Positions 1 through 7,095 of a DNA stretch of 33,754 nt are shown piece after piece. A program made the position numbers and the translations under genes. The stretch is from a virus. The first letter of the stretch is position 1. Each line of letters begins with the position of its first letter. Below the pieces are notes generated by a model. That model saw only the letters and a list, made by a program, of their open reading frames with translations, had not been told where the DNA came from and ran no database searches. The DNA lies in IMG/VR virus record IMGVR_UViG_3300017917_001233, positions 1 to 33,754 of that record; one strand, 5' to 3'.

Positions 1-600
1 GAGTTCGTTCTTGCTACGAACCAATTCGTTAGCACTAGCAACAACACTGTCAGCAGGAGTAATGTTACGAATCATGACCTGTGTGATAGTAATACTACCA
101 TCGAGTTTTTCTTCAGCAAGATTCTTAGTGATTTCTTCCTTAATCATGTTCTCCATTTCAGTGCGATTGTCTGCCATGTCAAGTGCCTCATACTTACGAG
201 CAGCCTTGTAGATAGCATTACGAGCATTCTGGACAACATAGTTGTACATCAGATACACATCGCCTTTGTGTTCTGCGTGGAAGCTACGGTTCTTGGAACT
301 ATACAGTTCAGCGGCTTGATTCTTGTTAATGTTATAAACAATTACAGCATCGATATCTTTCATTGTACTGTTGTCTTTGGCCACAGGCATCATGTTCTCA
401 ATAGACACGTTGACATCCTTGTAGGGGAAAGTAAGAACGTCACCTATGATAACCTGGTTGAAAGTGCCGGGCTCTAGCTCACCTTGCTTGACCTGTTTGT
501 CAAAGCCAACACGCACACCAACCTCACCAGTTTCGATACGGGTACAACCAGTTGCTAGAACAGCAAGACCCAGGAGAGAGATAAGACCAAAACGTTTCAT
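1..600 (-). CDS. SPFH/prohibitin (Band 7) family lipoprotein, 3' end outside window
   Basis: The visible 200 codons begin MKRFGLISLLGLAVLATGCT, a type II signal peptide with lipobox ATGC, so the protein should be exported and lipidated at Cys19. The following text (ETGEVGVRVGFDKQV, then EPGTFNQV) is the usual opening of an SPFH/Band 7 domain, and the ARNAIYKAARKYEALDMADNR stretch leads into the helical part of that fold. SPFH proteins form membrane-associated oligomeric assemblies; several large phages carry one, but the role in phage is not established. The reading frame is open at base 1, so the C-terminus is missing. Two tiny membrane proteins lie just upstream and probably share its transcript. 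Family call fairly sure, function unknown. Confidence 0.75.
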   Translation of the reverse strand, partial: MKRFGLISLLGLAVLATGCTRIETGEVGVRVGFDKQVKQGELEPGTFNQVIIGDVLTFPYKDVNVSIENMMPVAKDNSTMKDIDAVIVYNINKNQAAELYSSKNRSFHAEHKGDVYLMYNYVVQNARNAIYKAARKYEALDMADNRTEMENMIKEEITKNLAEEKLDGSITITQVMIRNITPADSVVASANELVRSKNEL

Positions 601-601
601 A

Positions 602-703
602 TTAAAGAACTCCAGTAGAAAAAAGATAAACAGCAATTACAAAACCAAGTGCAGCATAAGCTACACGACCTAGAACCTCAATCGTAAGTTGACTTGGGGT
701 CAT
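602..703 (-). CDS. 33-aa single-span membrane protein
   Basis: A short frame with a good SD (AAGGA, 7 bases before the ATG). It has a polar N-terminus (MTPSQLTIEVLGR) and one hydrophobic helix (VAYAALGFVIAVYLF), ending in STGVL. It lies directly upstream of the SPFH lipoprotein with a one-base gap and directly downstream of the 58-aa membrane protein, so the three look like one small membrane operon. No family recognised. The clean SD, the tight spacing and the TM-like composition are the reasons for calling it; protein-level evidence is absent. Confidence 0.6.
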   Translation of the reverse strand: MTPSQLTIEVLGRVAYAALGFVIAVYLFSTGVL

Positions 704-712
704 TTTATTTCC

Positions 713-889
713 TTAAAAAAGAATTACCAAAATAAACATCACCGCAATTGCTAGTGACGAACAGATTATACTAATACCTGCTATTTTTGTCAAGGCTAAT
801 GCTTGCTTACCGGTTAAATGTCGGAAACCTTGAATGCTTAACCAAAAAACAAAAAACAGGAACAGAAATAAAAATAGAACACGGATCAT
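713..889 (-). CDS. 58-aa two-span membrane protein
   Basis: Starts at an ATG that overlaps the ligase stop (ATGA at 886-889), with SD AGGGA inside the last ligase codons. The protein has a very hydrophobic N-terminal helix (MIRVLFLFLFLFFVFWL), a short polar turn (QGFRHLTGKQ) and a second hydrophobic helix to the C-terminus (ICSSLAIAVMFILVILF). A small hairpin membrane protein of this shape could be a holin-like or accessory membrane protein, but nothing specific supports that. A perfect sigma-70 promoter lies inside the gene, so it may double as a regulatory region for the downstream genes. Confidence 0.55.
   Translation of the reverse strand: MIRVLFLFLFLFFVFWLSIQGFRHLTGKQALALTKIAGISIICSSLAIAVMFILVILF
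765..793 (-). promoter_or_regulatory. Perfect sigma-70 promoter inside the 58-aa gene
   Basis: TTGACA at 793-788, a 17-bp spacer, TATAAT at 770-765. It would start RNA near 758 and feed the 33-aa membrane protein and the SPFH lipoprotein. Both hexamers match consensus exactly. Confidence 0.75.
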
Positions 890-2232
890 TTGTCATCCCT
901 AAAACGAACAAAACGAGGAAAACGCAAACTGTAAGTACCGTCTTGGTTCTGTGTAATCACATCGCAAAGAATCTCAGCAGTTTTCCCAATAACAAATCGG
1001 CTGTCAGCCCAATAAGAATCACGGTCAGTATCACTGAAACCACTTCCAACATTGACAGTGATAAATTTGCCGTCGTCCTCACCAGCACAAACAAGTGCGC
1101 CGAGACGACCTTGATTGCGTCCAGTACCTTCTTCAACACCGATAACCTCCAGATCAACAGTAATAGTAGGCTTCCACTTCATCCAGCTAGTGTTACGCTT
1201 ACATTCGTAAGGGGCAGTAAGATCCTTAATCATAATACCCTCAAAGCCTGCGTTAACTTGATCCTTAGCATATCGGTCAAGCTGGTCACGACCTGCGGCA
1301 GTATCAAGGTCAACCATGATGTGTGGCAACAGTTCAACATTGGGCATGTCATCAATGACACCACGCATGCCGTTAAGAATTTCTACACGCTTTTCAAGTT
1401 GAGCGTTCCAATATCCTCGACGGAAGTCGGCTAGTGGCATAATGTCAAAGACATTGAACACACTATCCTCTGCCTGGACATTCTCTTTGCGACGGGCTTG
1501 ACGCATGAGTTCTTGGAATGTGTTGCCAATCACTTCTCCGTCAAGTACAAAGCCCTCAGTAAATGCGCCACCGTATTTGTTTTTGATTGTGCGAACCAGC
1601 TTAGTAAAGTTTGCGCTTACTTGTTCCTCGATGTGCGTAAAGTTCTCAAAGATTTTACCATTACGGCTATAACACGTAGTAATTACTTCACCAGCATCAT
1701 TGTAAATAACTACCATAAGCACACGAACGCCATCCAACTTAGGCTCAAGGCGTTTGATGCCCTTCATTTCAGGACGATTCTCACTATTGGTTGCGAGTTG
1801 ACAACCAAAGATAGGAATTTCGTATTCAGTTTTCTTACAGATTTTATTGATGGTCTTGTCACTGATACCCGCACGAAGGTCTCGGCGAATGACAGGAGCA
1901 CAGAATGTATTCCATTCTTCGCTATCGAACCTATATGCCATTTCTTCGATAGCATCACGTGCGGCATTGCCAGTAAGTTGGCGTTTGCTAAGTTTAGTCA
2001 GCAAGTCATTAAAGTCGTTCCAGGGGTTTTCTGCGCCAGTGACTCCTACAGTATCAGGCACTTGTCGGACATTAAATGTGACAAAGGGATTATAACAGGC
2101 TTTAGTCAAGCCCAAAAAGATTTGTGCGTTAATAGAGCCAAGCACAGTGGCTTCCAGTGCCTGTTTGAGGACATCCTCTTTATGAAGGCGACTGTCAGAT
2201 TCATTCAGTTTACGGATCCAAGAAGCGGACAT
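886..2232 (-). CDS. ATP-dependent DNA ligase (T4 gp30-like)
   Basis: Seals nicks in duplex DNA during replication and repair using ATP. Motif I is KLDGVR at residues 165-170, with Lys165 as the expected adenylated lysine. LDGEV (230-234) fits motif III, EGIMIK (331-336) motif IV and WMKWK (350-354) motif V, followed by an OB-fold C-terminal domain. At 448 aa the length is close to T4-type ligases, and the N-terminal 140 residues match the all-helical DNA-binding domain region of that group. SD AAGGA precedes the ATG and a perfect sigma-70 promoter lies 30 bases upstream. The last codon overlaps the start of the 58-aa membrane protein. Confident. Confidence 0.95.
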   Translation of the reverse strand: MSASWIRKLNESDSRLHKEDVLKQALEATVLGSINAQIFLGLTKACYNPFVTFNVRQVPDTVGVTGAENPWNDFNDLLTKLSKRQLTGNAARDAIEEMAYRFDSEEWNTFCAPVIRRDLRAGISDKTINKICKKTEYEIPIFGCQLATNSENRPEMKGIKRLEPKLDGVRVLMVVIYNDAGEVITTCYSRNGKIFENFTHIEEQVSANFTKLVRTIKNKYGGAFTEGFVLDGEVIGNTFQELMRQARRKENVQAEDSVFNVFDIMPLADFRRGYWNAQLEKRVEILNGMRGVIDDMPNVELLPHIMVDLDTAAGRDQLDRYAKDQVNAGFEGIMIKDLTAPYECKRNTSWMKWKPTITVDLEVIGVEEGTGRNQGRLGALVCAGEDDGKFITVNVGSGFSDTDRDSYWADSRFVIGKTAEILCDVITQNQDGTYSLRFPRFVRFRDDK

Positions 2233-2258
2233 TTGATTCCTTTACTTAATATGCTATT

Positions 2259-2287
2259 ATTATAGCAGTTTATCCATTTATTGTCAA
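2259..2287 (-). promoter_or_regulatory. Perfect sigma-70 promoter for the ligase gene
   Basis: TTGACA at 2287-2282, 17-bp spacer, TATAAT at 2264-2259. The -35 side overlaps the last codons and stop of the upstream glycosyltransferase gene. The -35 box extends into TTGACAATAAATGG, shared with the promoter at 6700-6728. Confidence 0.85.
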
Positions 2288-3172
2288 CACCAATTTATCA
2301 AGTTTTTCCCACTCTTTTTTAGCTATAGTACGGAAGTTCTCATAATTGTGCGTTATCTTGGGTAGTAATTTCTGATACAAAAGTTCTACATTATCCAAGT
2401 TGTCAATAATCCTAGCTATCTCTTTAGCAGATTCATTGTAAGTTGATTTGGGTGAGAATCCAAAATATTCATCAAAGGTTTCAAATCCTAGATTCTTTAA
2501 GAAGTCTGATGTTTTGGTATGTCCGTATACGATGAAAGGCCTCATTCCAATAATAGGTTTAAAAACCTTTTCACTTACGAACGGTGTACCTGTGTTTAAA
2601 TTTTGAATAGTTTCACTTACTACGTTCAGAAAACACTTGTTCCAAATATCAATGTTACCTAGCGAATAGATATCATTAGGTATGGGAAGTTCCCCACCAA
2701 CATCATTATAACCATTATGTTCCGGTAGTTGTTCATTGAACGAATATTCTTGTGTACCTAGAGTTACAATACCTTTTTTGTTTTTCAAAAGGTTATACAA
2801 TGTAACTCTATAGTCGATGGGTTTTCTTTGATAACACAAAAAATTATATTCAAATTTAGGCACTGTATCTGTTTTTGAATAGTTCAAAAAGTATTTGTCA
2901 GTGGCTAACAACCAAAATACTAAATTAGATGTATCTATATGAATAGCCTTAGGACTCTGATAATGAAAACCATTAGGATCAAAAAGAGAAATGATAATAG
3001 CTTTGTGATTAGAATCGCTCAGCCAATCGTCAATAATCTTTTTGTCTTTATCGGTGGCCCATGTGGTACTAAAAACCAGTGTGTCCGGCTTATCAAATTT
3101 TTGGAATATCTCAATAGCAAGTTTATGTGCTTGCCAATTGGTTTTGTATATATCTTCGTAAGAAAATATCAT
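2270..3172 (-). CDS. Putative glycosyltransferase (GT10/fucosyltransferase-like C-terminal half)
   Basis: 300 aa. The C-terminal half carries the run NVVSETIQNLNTGTPFVSEK followed by VFKPIIGMRPFIVYG. An acidic nucleotide-sugar contact, SEKxxKP and a small aliphatic segment in this order are typical of GT-B enzymes of the GT10/exostosin-like group and of phage proteins of that type. The N-terminal half is poorly conserved, as expected for the acceptor-binding domain. It would transfer a sugar from a nucleotide donor; the acceptor is unknown. The start ATG overlaps the stop of the upstream gene by four bases. Family moderately sure; GT10 specifically is a recollection of similar phage proteins. 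Confidence 0.6.
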   Translation of the reverse strand: MIFSYEDIYKTNWQAHKLAIEIFQKFDKPDTLVFSTTWATDKDKKIIDDWLSDSNHKAIIISLFDPNGFHYQSPKAIHIDTSNLVFWLLATDKYFLNYSKTDTVPKFEYNFLCYQRKPIDYRVTLYNLLKNKKGIVTLGTQEYSFNEQLPEHNGYNDVGGELPIPNDIYSLGNIDIWNKCFLNVVSETIQNLNTGTPFVSEKVFKPIIGMRPFIVYGHTKTSDFLKNLGFETFDEYFGFSPKSTYNESAKEIARIIDNLDNVELLYQKLLPKITHNYENFRTIAKKEWEKLDKLVLTING

Positions 3173-3678
3173 TTAAATGGCCAAGCACTATTCTTATCAA
3201 GAGGGGGTCGTGGTTTTAATTCGACACGTTCCTCAGATACAACGGTATAATTTTCATAAGTGATTTTATCTACGACAAAAGGACCGTAGATAGTCACACT
3301 TTCATCTTCAAGTTGCCAATTATGGTCTCCGTCAAACAACCAAGCGGCGTTACAACGTCCATCTTCGTCACCATCACAATAGCAACGTTCAATCTCCTCA
3401 CGTTCTTCTTCGGTCAATTCGTCATCAAAAGTGAAATCAATACTGATGTTATCATCAAGTTCACACCCATCACCGATATTAGGACTAACGACTACATACT
3501 TACTATCAAGATAAGGTAGTTCATCCTCTGTTTGTACAAAACCCTGGCCCCAACGATAGAGTTCAGTTACTGCCCATCCAACAATGGAGCCGTCTTCACG
3601 TTCTTTATAAACGTCATAAAAAATTTCAATAGATTTTTTATCTACTGGCTTGATGCGATATAGAATTTCAGTCGCCAA
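3169..3678 (-). CDS. Acidic conserved phage protein with C-terminal AWPF motif (paralogue of 19858-20361)
   Basis: Very acidic (DDELTEEEREEIERCYCDGD) with an H-x-W followed by acidic residues (GDHNWQLEDES) and ending KNSAWPFK. The 167-aa protein at 19858-20361 has the same plan: an acidic middle, HGWIMDDCE and a terminal AWPF. I choose the TTG at 3678, giving 169 aa: AGGAG sits seven bases before it, while the in-frame ATG at 3693 contains that SD in its own second and third codons and has none upstream. The gene overlaps both neighbours. No known domain recognised; acidic proteins of this type can be DNA mimics or bind basic partners, which is speculation here. Confidence 0.65.
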   Translation of the reverse strand: MATEILYRIKPVDKKSIEIFYDVYKEREDGSIVGWAVTELYRWGQGFVQTEDELPYLDSKYVVVSPNIGDGCELDDNISIDFTFDDELTEEEREEIERCYCDGDEDGRCNAAWLFDGDHNWQLEDESVTIYGPFVVDKITYENYTVVSEERVELKPRPPLDKNSAWPFK

Positions 3679-3985
3679 TTTGTTTCTCCTCATTTAGTAT
3701 ATTGAATAGTTCAAGACTAGCAACAGTTTCCATTGTCTCGTCAAGTTTTGAAAGAAGTTCTTCCAAGTTGTCTTTAGTTTTCTGTAATGTGTCGGTACGA
3801 ATACCTCGAACGAACCGACTAGTATTAACCATCTTTTTGAGGTTGCATTCAGTGCCAACTTCGCTCATTTTTGATTTGTCGAACCCGTTTTCATAGGTAG
3901 TTCGAAAGCCATTTAGAAACGCAAGCTCCTCAATAGAAACTTCACACAATACACGGCTACTATCTATTTTAGCAATGACTTTCAT
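3668..3985 (-). CDS. Hypothetical protein, 105 aa, C-terminal coiled coil
   Basis: Excellent SD (GGAGG, seven bases from the ATG). The N-terminal part contains IEELAFLNGFRTTYENGF, and the C-terminal half (residues about 65-100) is a heptad-like helix (LQKTKDNLEELLSKLDETME). The end overlaps the start of the next gene and the start overlaps the stop of the previous one (ATGA at 3982-3985), so it is an integral part of the small-gene operon. No family recognised. Confidence 0.65.
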   Translation of the reverse strand: MKVIAKIDSSRVLCEVSIEELAFLNGFRTTYENGFDKSKMSEVGTECNLKKMVNTSRFVRGIRTDTLQKTKDNLEELLSKLDETMETVASLELFNILNEEKQIGD

Positions 3986-4338
3986 GTTTGAACCTCCGGC
4001 ACTTTTTCATCACGCAACAGCCTAATAAGTTGACGATTGCGTTCATCTTGTTCCTTACGCTCACGCTTCGCCTTCGTAGACACCCTGAGCATTTCGTCAT
4101 ATTGGCGCGCCCATTCAAGTCCGGCAAAGAATGATTCTAGGTCTCCGATCGTGCCGCAAAACAATTCAGCGTCACGGCTATAGATAGGCAATGCTTCTTT
4201 GTCCTTAGGTCTAATGGCAACATAATCATCACCTCGACTGCCACCCCAACCTGCCTTGGGATAGCAAAGCATAAAGCCGAGTTTGTCTGCTCGTTCTTTA
4301 ATCTTTTCGCACCGCAAAATTGTATGATACCCGCTCAT
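3982..4338 (-). CDS. Conserved phage hypothetical protein, 118 aa
   Basis: The frame can be extended to a GTG at 4344, but the ATG at 4338 overlaps the upstream stop as ATGA and has GAGG five bases before it, so I use 4338. The sequence has a compact globular N-terminal part (HTILRCEKIKERADKLGFML, then GWGGSRGDDYVAIRPKD) and a long charged C-terminal helix (TKAKRERKEQDERNRQLIRL). Similar short proteins occur in phage early regions. No function can be assigned. Confidence 0.65.
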   Translation of the reverse strand: MSGYHTILRCEKIKERADKLGFMLCYPKAGWGGSRGDDYVAIRPKDKEALPIYSRDAELFCGTIGDLESFFAGLEWARQYDEMLRVSTKAKRERKEQDERNRQLIRLLRDEKVPEVQT

Positions 4339-4523
4339 AGCCACCTCAAACTAAACCATTCAAAATTTTTTCTAATACTAAATCCATAACCATGTTGGCT
4401 ACTAGATTCATGTAAGTAATCCACATTGTTACTGTTCATCCAAGCCATTATGTCCAATAACTCTTGAAAAGAATCAACAAAATAATGATTCTTTGGATAG
4501 CCTACAACCTGATAAACTTTCAT
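4335..4523 (-). CDS. Hypothetical protein, 62 aa
   Basis: Begins MKVYQVVGYPKNHYFVDSFQ, rich in aromatic residues. The ATG at 4523 shares its A with the upstream TGA stop (TGATG), the coupling used throughout this operon; longer starts at GTG or TTG just upstream are possible. It ends in an ATGA overlap with the next gene. No family recognised. Confidence 0.55.
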   Translation of the reverse strand: MKVYQVVGYPKNHYFVDSFQELLDIMAWMNSNNVDYLHESSSQHGYGFSIRKNFEWFSLRWL

Positions 4524-4888
4524 CACCAACTTGAATTGTAAAACACTTTACGCTTGAGAAACAATTCTGCCTTAGCATCAACGCAAAATTTAAGGTCATG
4601 CTCTTTGTAATAATCATCACTGGGCTTGCCGAAAAAGAATCCTTCAGTATTCAATTCTGCCATAGTACCATTACGGATATCTTCTTCCAGTTGTTTGATA
4701 TCATCCCAAGTCAATTCAAGTTCAACACCATTGAATGAATTGTACTGTAGACCTTTTTTCTCCGCAAGTTTCTCCATCCAGCCATGTAGATTAGGGTGCT
4801 TTCGCCAATAGGCAATCTCTTGGCGGCTAGTATCGTCATAGTCAGTATCAGCCTTATTGGCAACGTATGCGTACATATCAAGTCCCAT
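4523..4888 (-). CDS. Conserved phage protein of the MGLDMYAY family
   Basis: Starts MGLDMYAYVANK, with a central YWRKHPNLHGWMEKLA block and a later GFFFG segment, a combination recurrent in many tailed phages and prophages. Members are sometimes labelled phosphoglycerate kinase in databases; I see no nucleotide-kinase motif and treat that as a mislabel. The start is set at the ATG preceded by GGAGA six bases upstream; a start 33 bases further up is possible but has no SD. The stop is coupled to the next start (TGATG). Family confident, biochemical function unknown. Confidence 0.75.
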   Translation of the reverse strand: MGLDMYAYVANKADTDYDDTSRQEIAYWRKHPNLHGWMEKLAEKKGLQYNSFNGVELELTWDDIKQLEEDIRNGTMAELNTEGFFFGKPSDDYYKEHDLKFCVDAKAELFLKRKVFYNSSW

Positions 4889-4917
4889 TTTGTTCTCCAA
4901 ATTTAATCGTTTGAATT

Positions 4918-5070
4918 TCACTTACAAATTTTACTGATATCATCGGCAGACTTGCCTGCCTGGACACTTGCGATACGGCATTGATTTTGCTGATGTTTTT
5001 CAACTCCTACAGCCACAAACATCGACCCAAAAATCATAGCCAAACTAATCATTACCCATTTCATTTCCAT
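4918..5070 (-). CDS. 50-aa exported or single-span membrane protein
   Basis: An N-terminal hydrophobic segment (MKWVMISLAMIFGSMFVAVGV) is followed by a hydrophilic tail with two cysteines (NQCRIASVQAGKSADDISKI then CK). AAGGAG lies seven bases before the ATG at 5070. The start codon overlaps the stop of the 42-aa gene upstream (TAATG). The two cysteines in an otherwise short tail would fit an exported, possibly disulfide-bonded protein. No family recognised. Confidence 0.6.
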   Translation of the reverse strand: MEMKWVMISLAMIFGSMFVAVGVEKHQQNQCRIASVQAGKSADDISKICK

Positions 5071-5198
5071 TATTTTGCTCCTTCGATGGCGATTTCTTTT
5101 GTCTTTTGTAGACCGTTGTCAAGCATACGTGCGATTCCAGTAAAACCCACAGTTGAAATTATGATACCAAATATCGTACCGAAAATAAAATTCTTCAT
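5070..5198 (-). CDS. 42-aa single-span membrane protein
   Basis: MKNFIFGTIFGIIISTVGF forms one hydrophobic N-terminal helix, followed by an amphipathic tail (ARMLDNGLQKTKEIAIEGAK). Its strong SD (GAGGAAGAG) lies five bases before the ATG and inside the end of the previous gene, whose stop overlaps this start (ATGA). Together with the 50-aa gene it makes a pair of tiny membrane proteins embedded in the small-gene operon. Function unknown. Confidence 0.6.
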   Translation of the reverse strand: MKNFIFGTIFGIIISTVGFTGIARMLDNGLQKTKEIAIEGAK

Positions 5199-5329
5199 TT
5201 ATACTCTTCCTCAGCGGCTAGTAGAATTAAGTGAGCAAAATTTTGACAGAAAACATTGAACCAAAGGCTGTCTAACATGTCCTCAGGCGCGCCAGCCTCA
5301 ATAGCAAGTTGTTTCAATTCCTCATTCAT
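5195..5329 (-). CDS. 44-aa conserved phage protein (MNEELKQLAxxAG family)
   Basis: MNEELKQLAIEAGAPEDMLD, then FAHLILLAAEEEY. The pattern (MNExxxxLAxxAG, an aromatic residue, then FAxLIxxxxxE) is seen in many short phage proteins, and a second, longer member lies at 15877-16113 (MNEKFTELALQAG ... FANLIIKECLE). The start overlaps the upstream stop as ATGA, and the stop overlaps the next start the same way. Role unknown. Confidence 0.65.
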   Translation of the reverse strand: MNEELKQLAIEAGAPEDMLDSLWFNVFCQNFAHLILLAAEEEYK

Positions 5330-6075
5330 TTGATAACCTTTACACGATTAAGTTGGGTAGTGTTGTCACGATAACCTTTAACTGTTCCCGTGATTTTAAC
5401 ACGATCTCCAATTTCGATGTTGGTTTTGTAGGCAAAAAACAACACTTTGTCATCGTCAGTTATACCAGTAATATAATATGTGTTCCAATTCTGTGACCAG
5501 ATTTGTTTAACCACTTCAATCTCAGCAGTCACTTTGTCACCAATGGTACCCACGTTACCGCCAGTTGCCCATTTGATTCGGCGTTCAACATCATCACGTG
5601 ATGCCATTTTTTCATAAGTAGCAGGCAAACTTGCGATAGTGGCAAGTTCAAGGTTGGATGTAATTTGATCCTTTTCAGTAATTTGCATAGCAGACTGAAG
5701 GAAGGGGGTGAGAGTTTTACCTTCAAGTACCTTGAAAGTAAGACCCTTGAAGTACTGACGAATTTTACGACCTTCTTCGATATCCTCAGCCAAGAAGGGA
5801 ACATTATCCTTGAGGTACTGCTCCATCAGTTGACGGTTAGTAGATTTATTTGTGTCTGGGGCTACCGCCTTGACATATCCGCAATTGGCACGATAAGCCA
5901 AAACACTAGCAGTCCAAACAAGTTCGGCGTCATACGCAAACTTGGGAGTAGTAGAGAAAGGCTTCCGATAGGCGTAAGGATTACGATAAGAAATATCAAA
6001 GTCATCATCGTCCCGTTGACCGAGACGCTTGATATCATTATCAGACCAACCAGTTACATCAACAAAACCAGGCAT
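5326..6075 (-). CDS. Conserved phage protein with C-terminal OB-fold-like nucleic-acid-binding domain
   Basis: 249 aa from the ATG at 6075, coupled to the upstream stop by TGATG and preceded by AAGGAG at eight bases. Residues about 180-249 read as an OB-fold: GDKVTAEIEVVKQIW, NTYYITGITDD, VLFFAYKTNIEIGDRVKITG, then GTVKGYRDNTTQLNRVKVI. The repeated beta-strand spacing and the GDxVxIxGTVK end are typical of single-strand or nucleic-acid-binding OB domains. The N-terminal 170 residues are helical and not recognised. It may bind DNA in replication, but it does not look like T4 gp32. Domain moderately sure. Confidence 0.6.
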   Translation of the reverse strand: MPGFVDVTGWSDNDIKRLGQRDDDDFDISYRNPYAYRKPFSTTPKFAYDAELVWTASVLAYRANCGYVKAVAPDTNKSTNRQLMEQYLKDNVPFLAEDIEEGRKIRQYFKGLTFKVLEGKTLTPFLQSAMQITEKDQITSNLELATIASLPATYEKMASRDDVERRIKWATGGNVGTIGDKVTAEIEVVKQIWSQNWNTYYITGITDDDKVLFFAYKTNIEIGDRVKITGTVKGYRDNTTQLNRVKVIK

Positions 6076-6380
6076 CACAGAATCTCCTTAAGAATACGGT
6101 TGTAAACGTCAGCCTTGCTCATGTAATAGTCATAGTCACGTTCGCCGGGGTGAAAATTCTTCCACTGATTTTGACCAGCGAAGGAAACAATATCATGCTT
6201 AAGGCTGTTGTCGCTATAGAACGACTGAAACCCATACAGGTCGTAGTGGGCAATAAATCCAGAGCACTGGTTGATAAATTTGTAACCAGTGTTATTTAGT
6301 GAATTAATGTTACGGCACGCCTTCACAACATTGGAAACAATCAACGATTTTTGACGTTCGGTGAGGGGAGTCAGTGCCAT
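6075..6380 (-). CDS. Hypothetical protein, 101 aa
   Basis: Starts MALTPLTERQKSLIVSNVVK with SD AAAGGA six bases upstream; a longer frame to 6434 runs back through the promoter and has no SD, so it is rejected. The middle is Asn/aromatic-rich (NINSLNNTGYKFINQCSGFI) and a typical small-protein helix closes it (ADVYNRILKEIL). It is the first gene after a perfect promoter. No family recognised. Confidence 0.65.
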   Translation of the reverse strand: MALTPLTERQKSLIVSNVVKACRNINSLNNTGYKFINQCSGFIAHYDLYGFQSFYSDNSLKHDIVSFAGQNQWKNFHPGERDYDYYMSKADVYNRILKEIL

Positions 6381-6405
6381 GTGTGTTCCTTTAAACAATA
6401 AGTGT

Positions 6406-6434
6406 ATTATATACCCAAAAATATTTATTGTCAA
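6406..6434 (-). promoter_or_regulatory. Perfect sigma-70 promoter
   Basis: TTGACA at 6434-6429, 17-bp spacer, TATAAT at 6411-6406, 26 bases before the start of the 101-aa gene. The surroundings of the -35 box (ACGGCTTGACAATAAAT) are identical to those of the promoter at 6700-6728. The -35 box overlaps the stop of the upstream gene. Confidence 0.88.
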
Positions 6435-6670
6435 GCCGTTTGCTTGGCTTCCTGCATTTCACTCAGGATATATTTGGCGACATTCATTTGCTTGCGAACA
6501 TACTCAACCGAGCGGGGACCAGCACCCATAGCAAGCATTTCTTGGCAGTCAGACATGATACCCATGACGACCATTTCCAGACCCGAGAAACGAGCGGTAA
6601 TACTTTCCATGTACTGCTCACGGATATCTTCAACAGACATACCATAGCACTTGTTTTCAAATTCAGTCAT
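6431..6670 (-). CDS. Hypothetical protein, 79 aa
   Basis: MTEFENKCYGMSVEDIREQY followed by a Met-rich helix (LEMVVMGIMSDCQEMLAMG) and a C-terminal helix (VRKQMNVAKYILSEMQEAKQ). The start at 6670 has AAAGGAG five bases upstream; extension to 6688 would place the SD inside the gene. It is a monocistronic-looking early gene between its own perfect promoter and the next one. Helical small phage protein; family not recognised. Confidence 0.65.
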   Translation of the reverse strand: MTEFENKCYGMSVEDIREQYMESITARFSGLEMVVMGIMSDCQEMLAMGAGPRSVEYVRKQMNVAKYILSEMQEAKQTA

Positions 6671-6699
6671 ACACGCTCCTTTAATCAATCAATACATGT

Positions 6700-6728
6700 A
6701 TTATATGCCCAAATCCATTTATTGTCAA
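6700..6728 (-). promoter_or_regulatory. Perfect sigma-70 promoter
   Basis: TTGACA at 6728-6723, 17-bp spacer, TATAAT at 6705-6700, 30 bases before the 79-aa gene. It lies immediately after an intrinsic terminator, so transcription is stopped and restarted here. Confidence 0.9.
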
Positions 6729-6732
6729 GCCG

Positions 6733-6755
6733 TAAAAAAGCCCCGTTTCCGGGGC
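6733..6755 (-). terminator. Intrinsic terminator
   Basis: On the minus strand GCCCCG-GAAA-CGGGGC (6755-6740) is followed by six T. The six-bp GC stem with a GNRA-type tetraloop and U-tract is a textbook Rho-independent terminator. It lies 20 bases after the stop of the 90-aa gene. On the plus strand it is followed by ATTTT, so weak function in the other direction is possible. Confidence 0.9.
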
Positions 6756-6774
6756 ATTTTGTAGTACTAAAGTA

Positions 6775-7047
6775 TTACTTTTTTGAAGGTGTGCTTTGGT
6801 TTACAAAACTGTACATTTTTTCAGCAGTTTCAAGGATCTTATCTAGACCTGGAAACTCGGGCATACCGACTTTAGTGACGACCTTACCGTCCTTGTCACG
6901 TTCTACAGTAGCTTCCCATCCCATATACTTGTATTGGAAATCTTGACCTACTAAGTCTTTAGCCATTGCTAGAATGTCGGTACGAATTTCGTAACCATTT
7001 TTATTGAATTTAACTTCGGGCATTTTTGGTGTTTCAAATTGTGACAT
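6775..7047 (-). CDS. Conserved T4-like phage protein, 90 aa
   Basis: MSQFETPKMPEVKFNKNGYE, then IRTDILAMAKDLV, YKYMGWEATVERDKDGKVV and a C-terminal helix with MYSFVNQ. I recall close relatives in marine and freshwater T4-like phages, often near structural genes, without assigned function. SD GAGGAG precedes the ATG. It is followed directly by a strong terminator and preceded by a plausible promoter at 7067-7095, so it looks individually expressed, perhaps to a high level. Confidence 0.65.
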   Translation of the reverse strand: MSQFETPKMPEVKFNKNGYEIRTDILAMAKDLVGQDFQYKYMGWEATVERDKDGKVVTKVGMPEFPGLDKILETAEKMYSFVNQSTPSKK

Positions 7048-7066
7048 AGTTTTCTCCTCTGTGTGT

Positions 7067-7095
7067 ATTATGTCTGTTTAATGATTGATAATCAA
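7067..7095 (-). promoter_or_regulatory. Probable sigma-70 promoter
   Basis: TTGATT at 7095-7090, 17-bp spacer, CATAAT at 7072-7067, just upstream of the 90-aa gene; weaker than the others (4/6 and 5/6). The -35 side overlaps the stop of the acetyltransferase gene. Confidence 0.5.

Noticed and set aside
787-1434. Long plus-strand open frame (215 codons) opposite the ligase gene, and a similar one at 1498-2265
   Set aside because: They are antisense shadows of the ligase gene, with no SD and protein-unlike composition; the ligase on the minus strand has all catalytic motifs.
4523-4888. Phosphoglycerate kinase label often attached to MGLDMY-type phage proteins
   Set aside because: The protein is only 121 aa and has none of the nucleotide- or phosphoglycerate-binding motifs of that enzyme.
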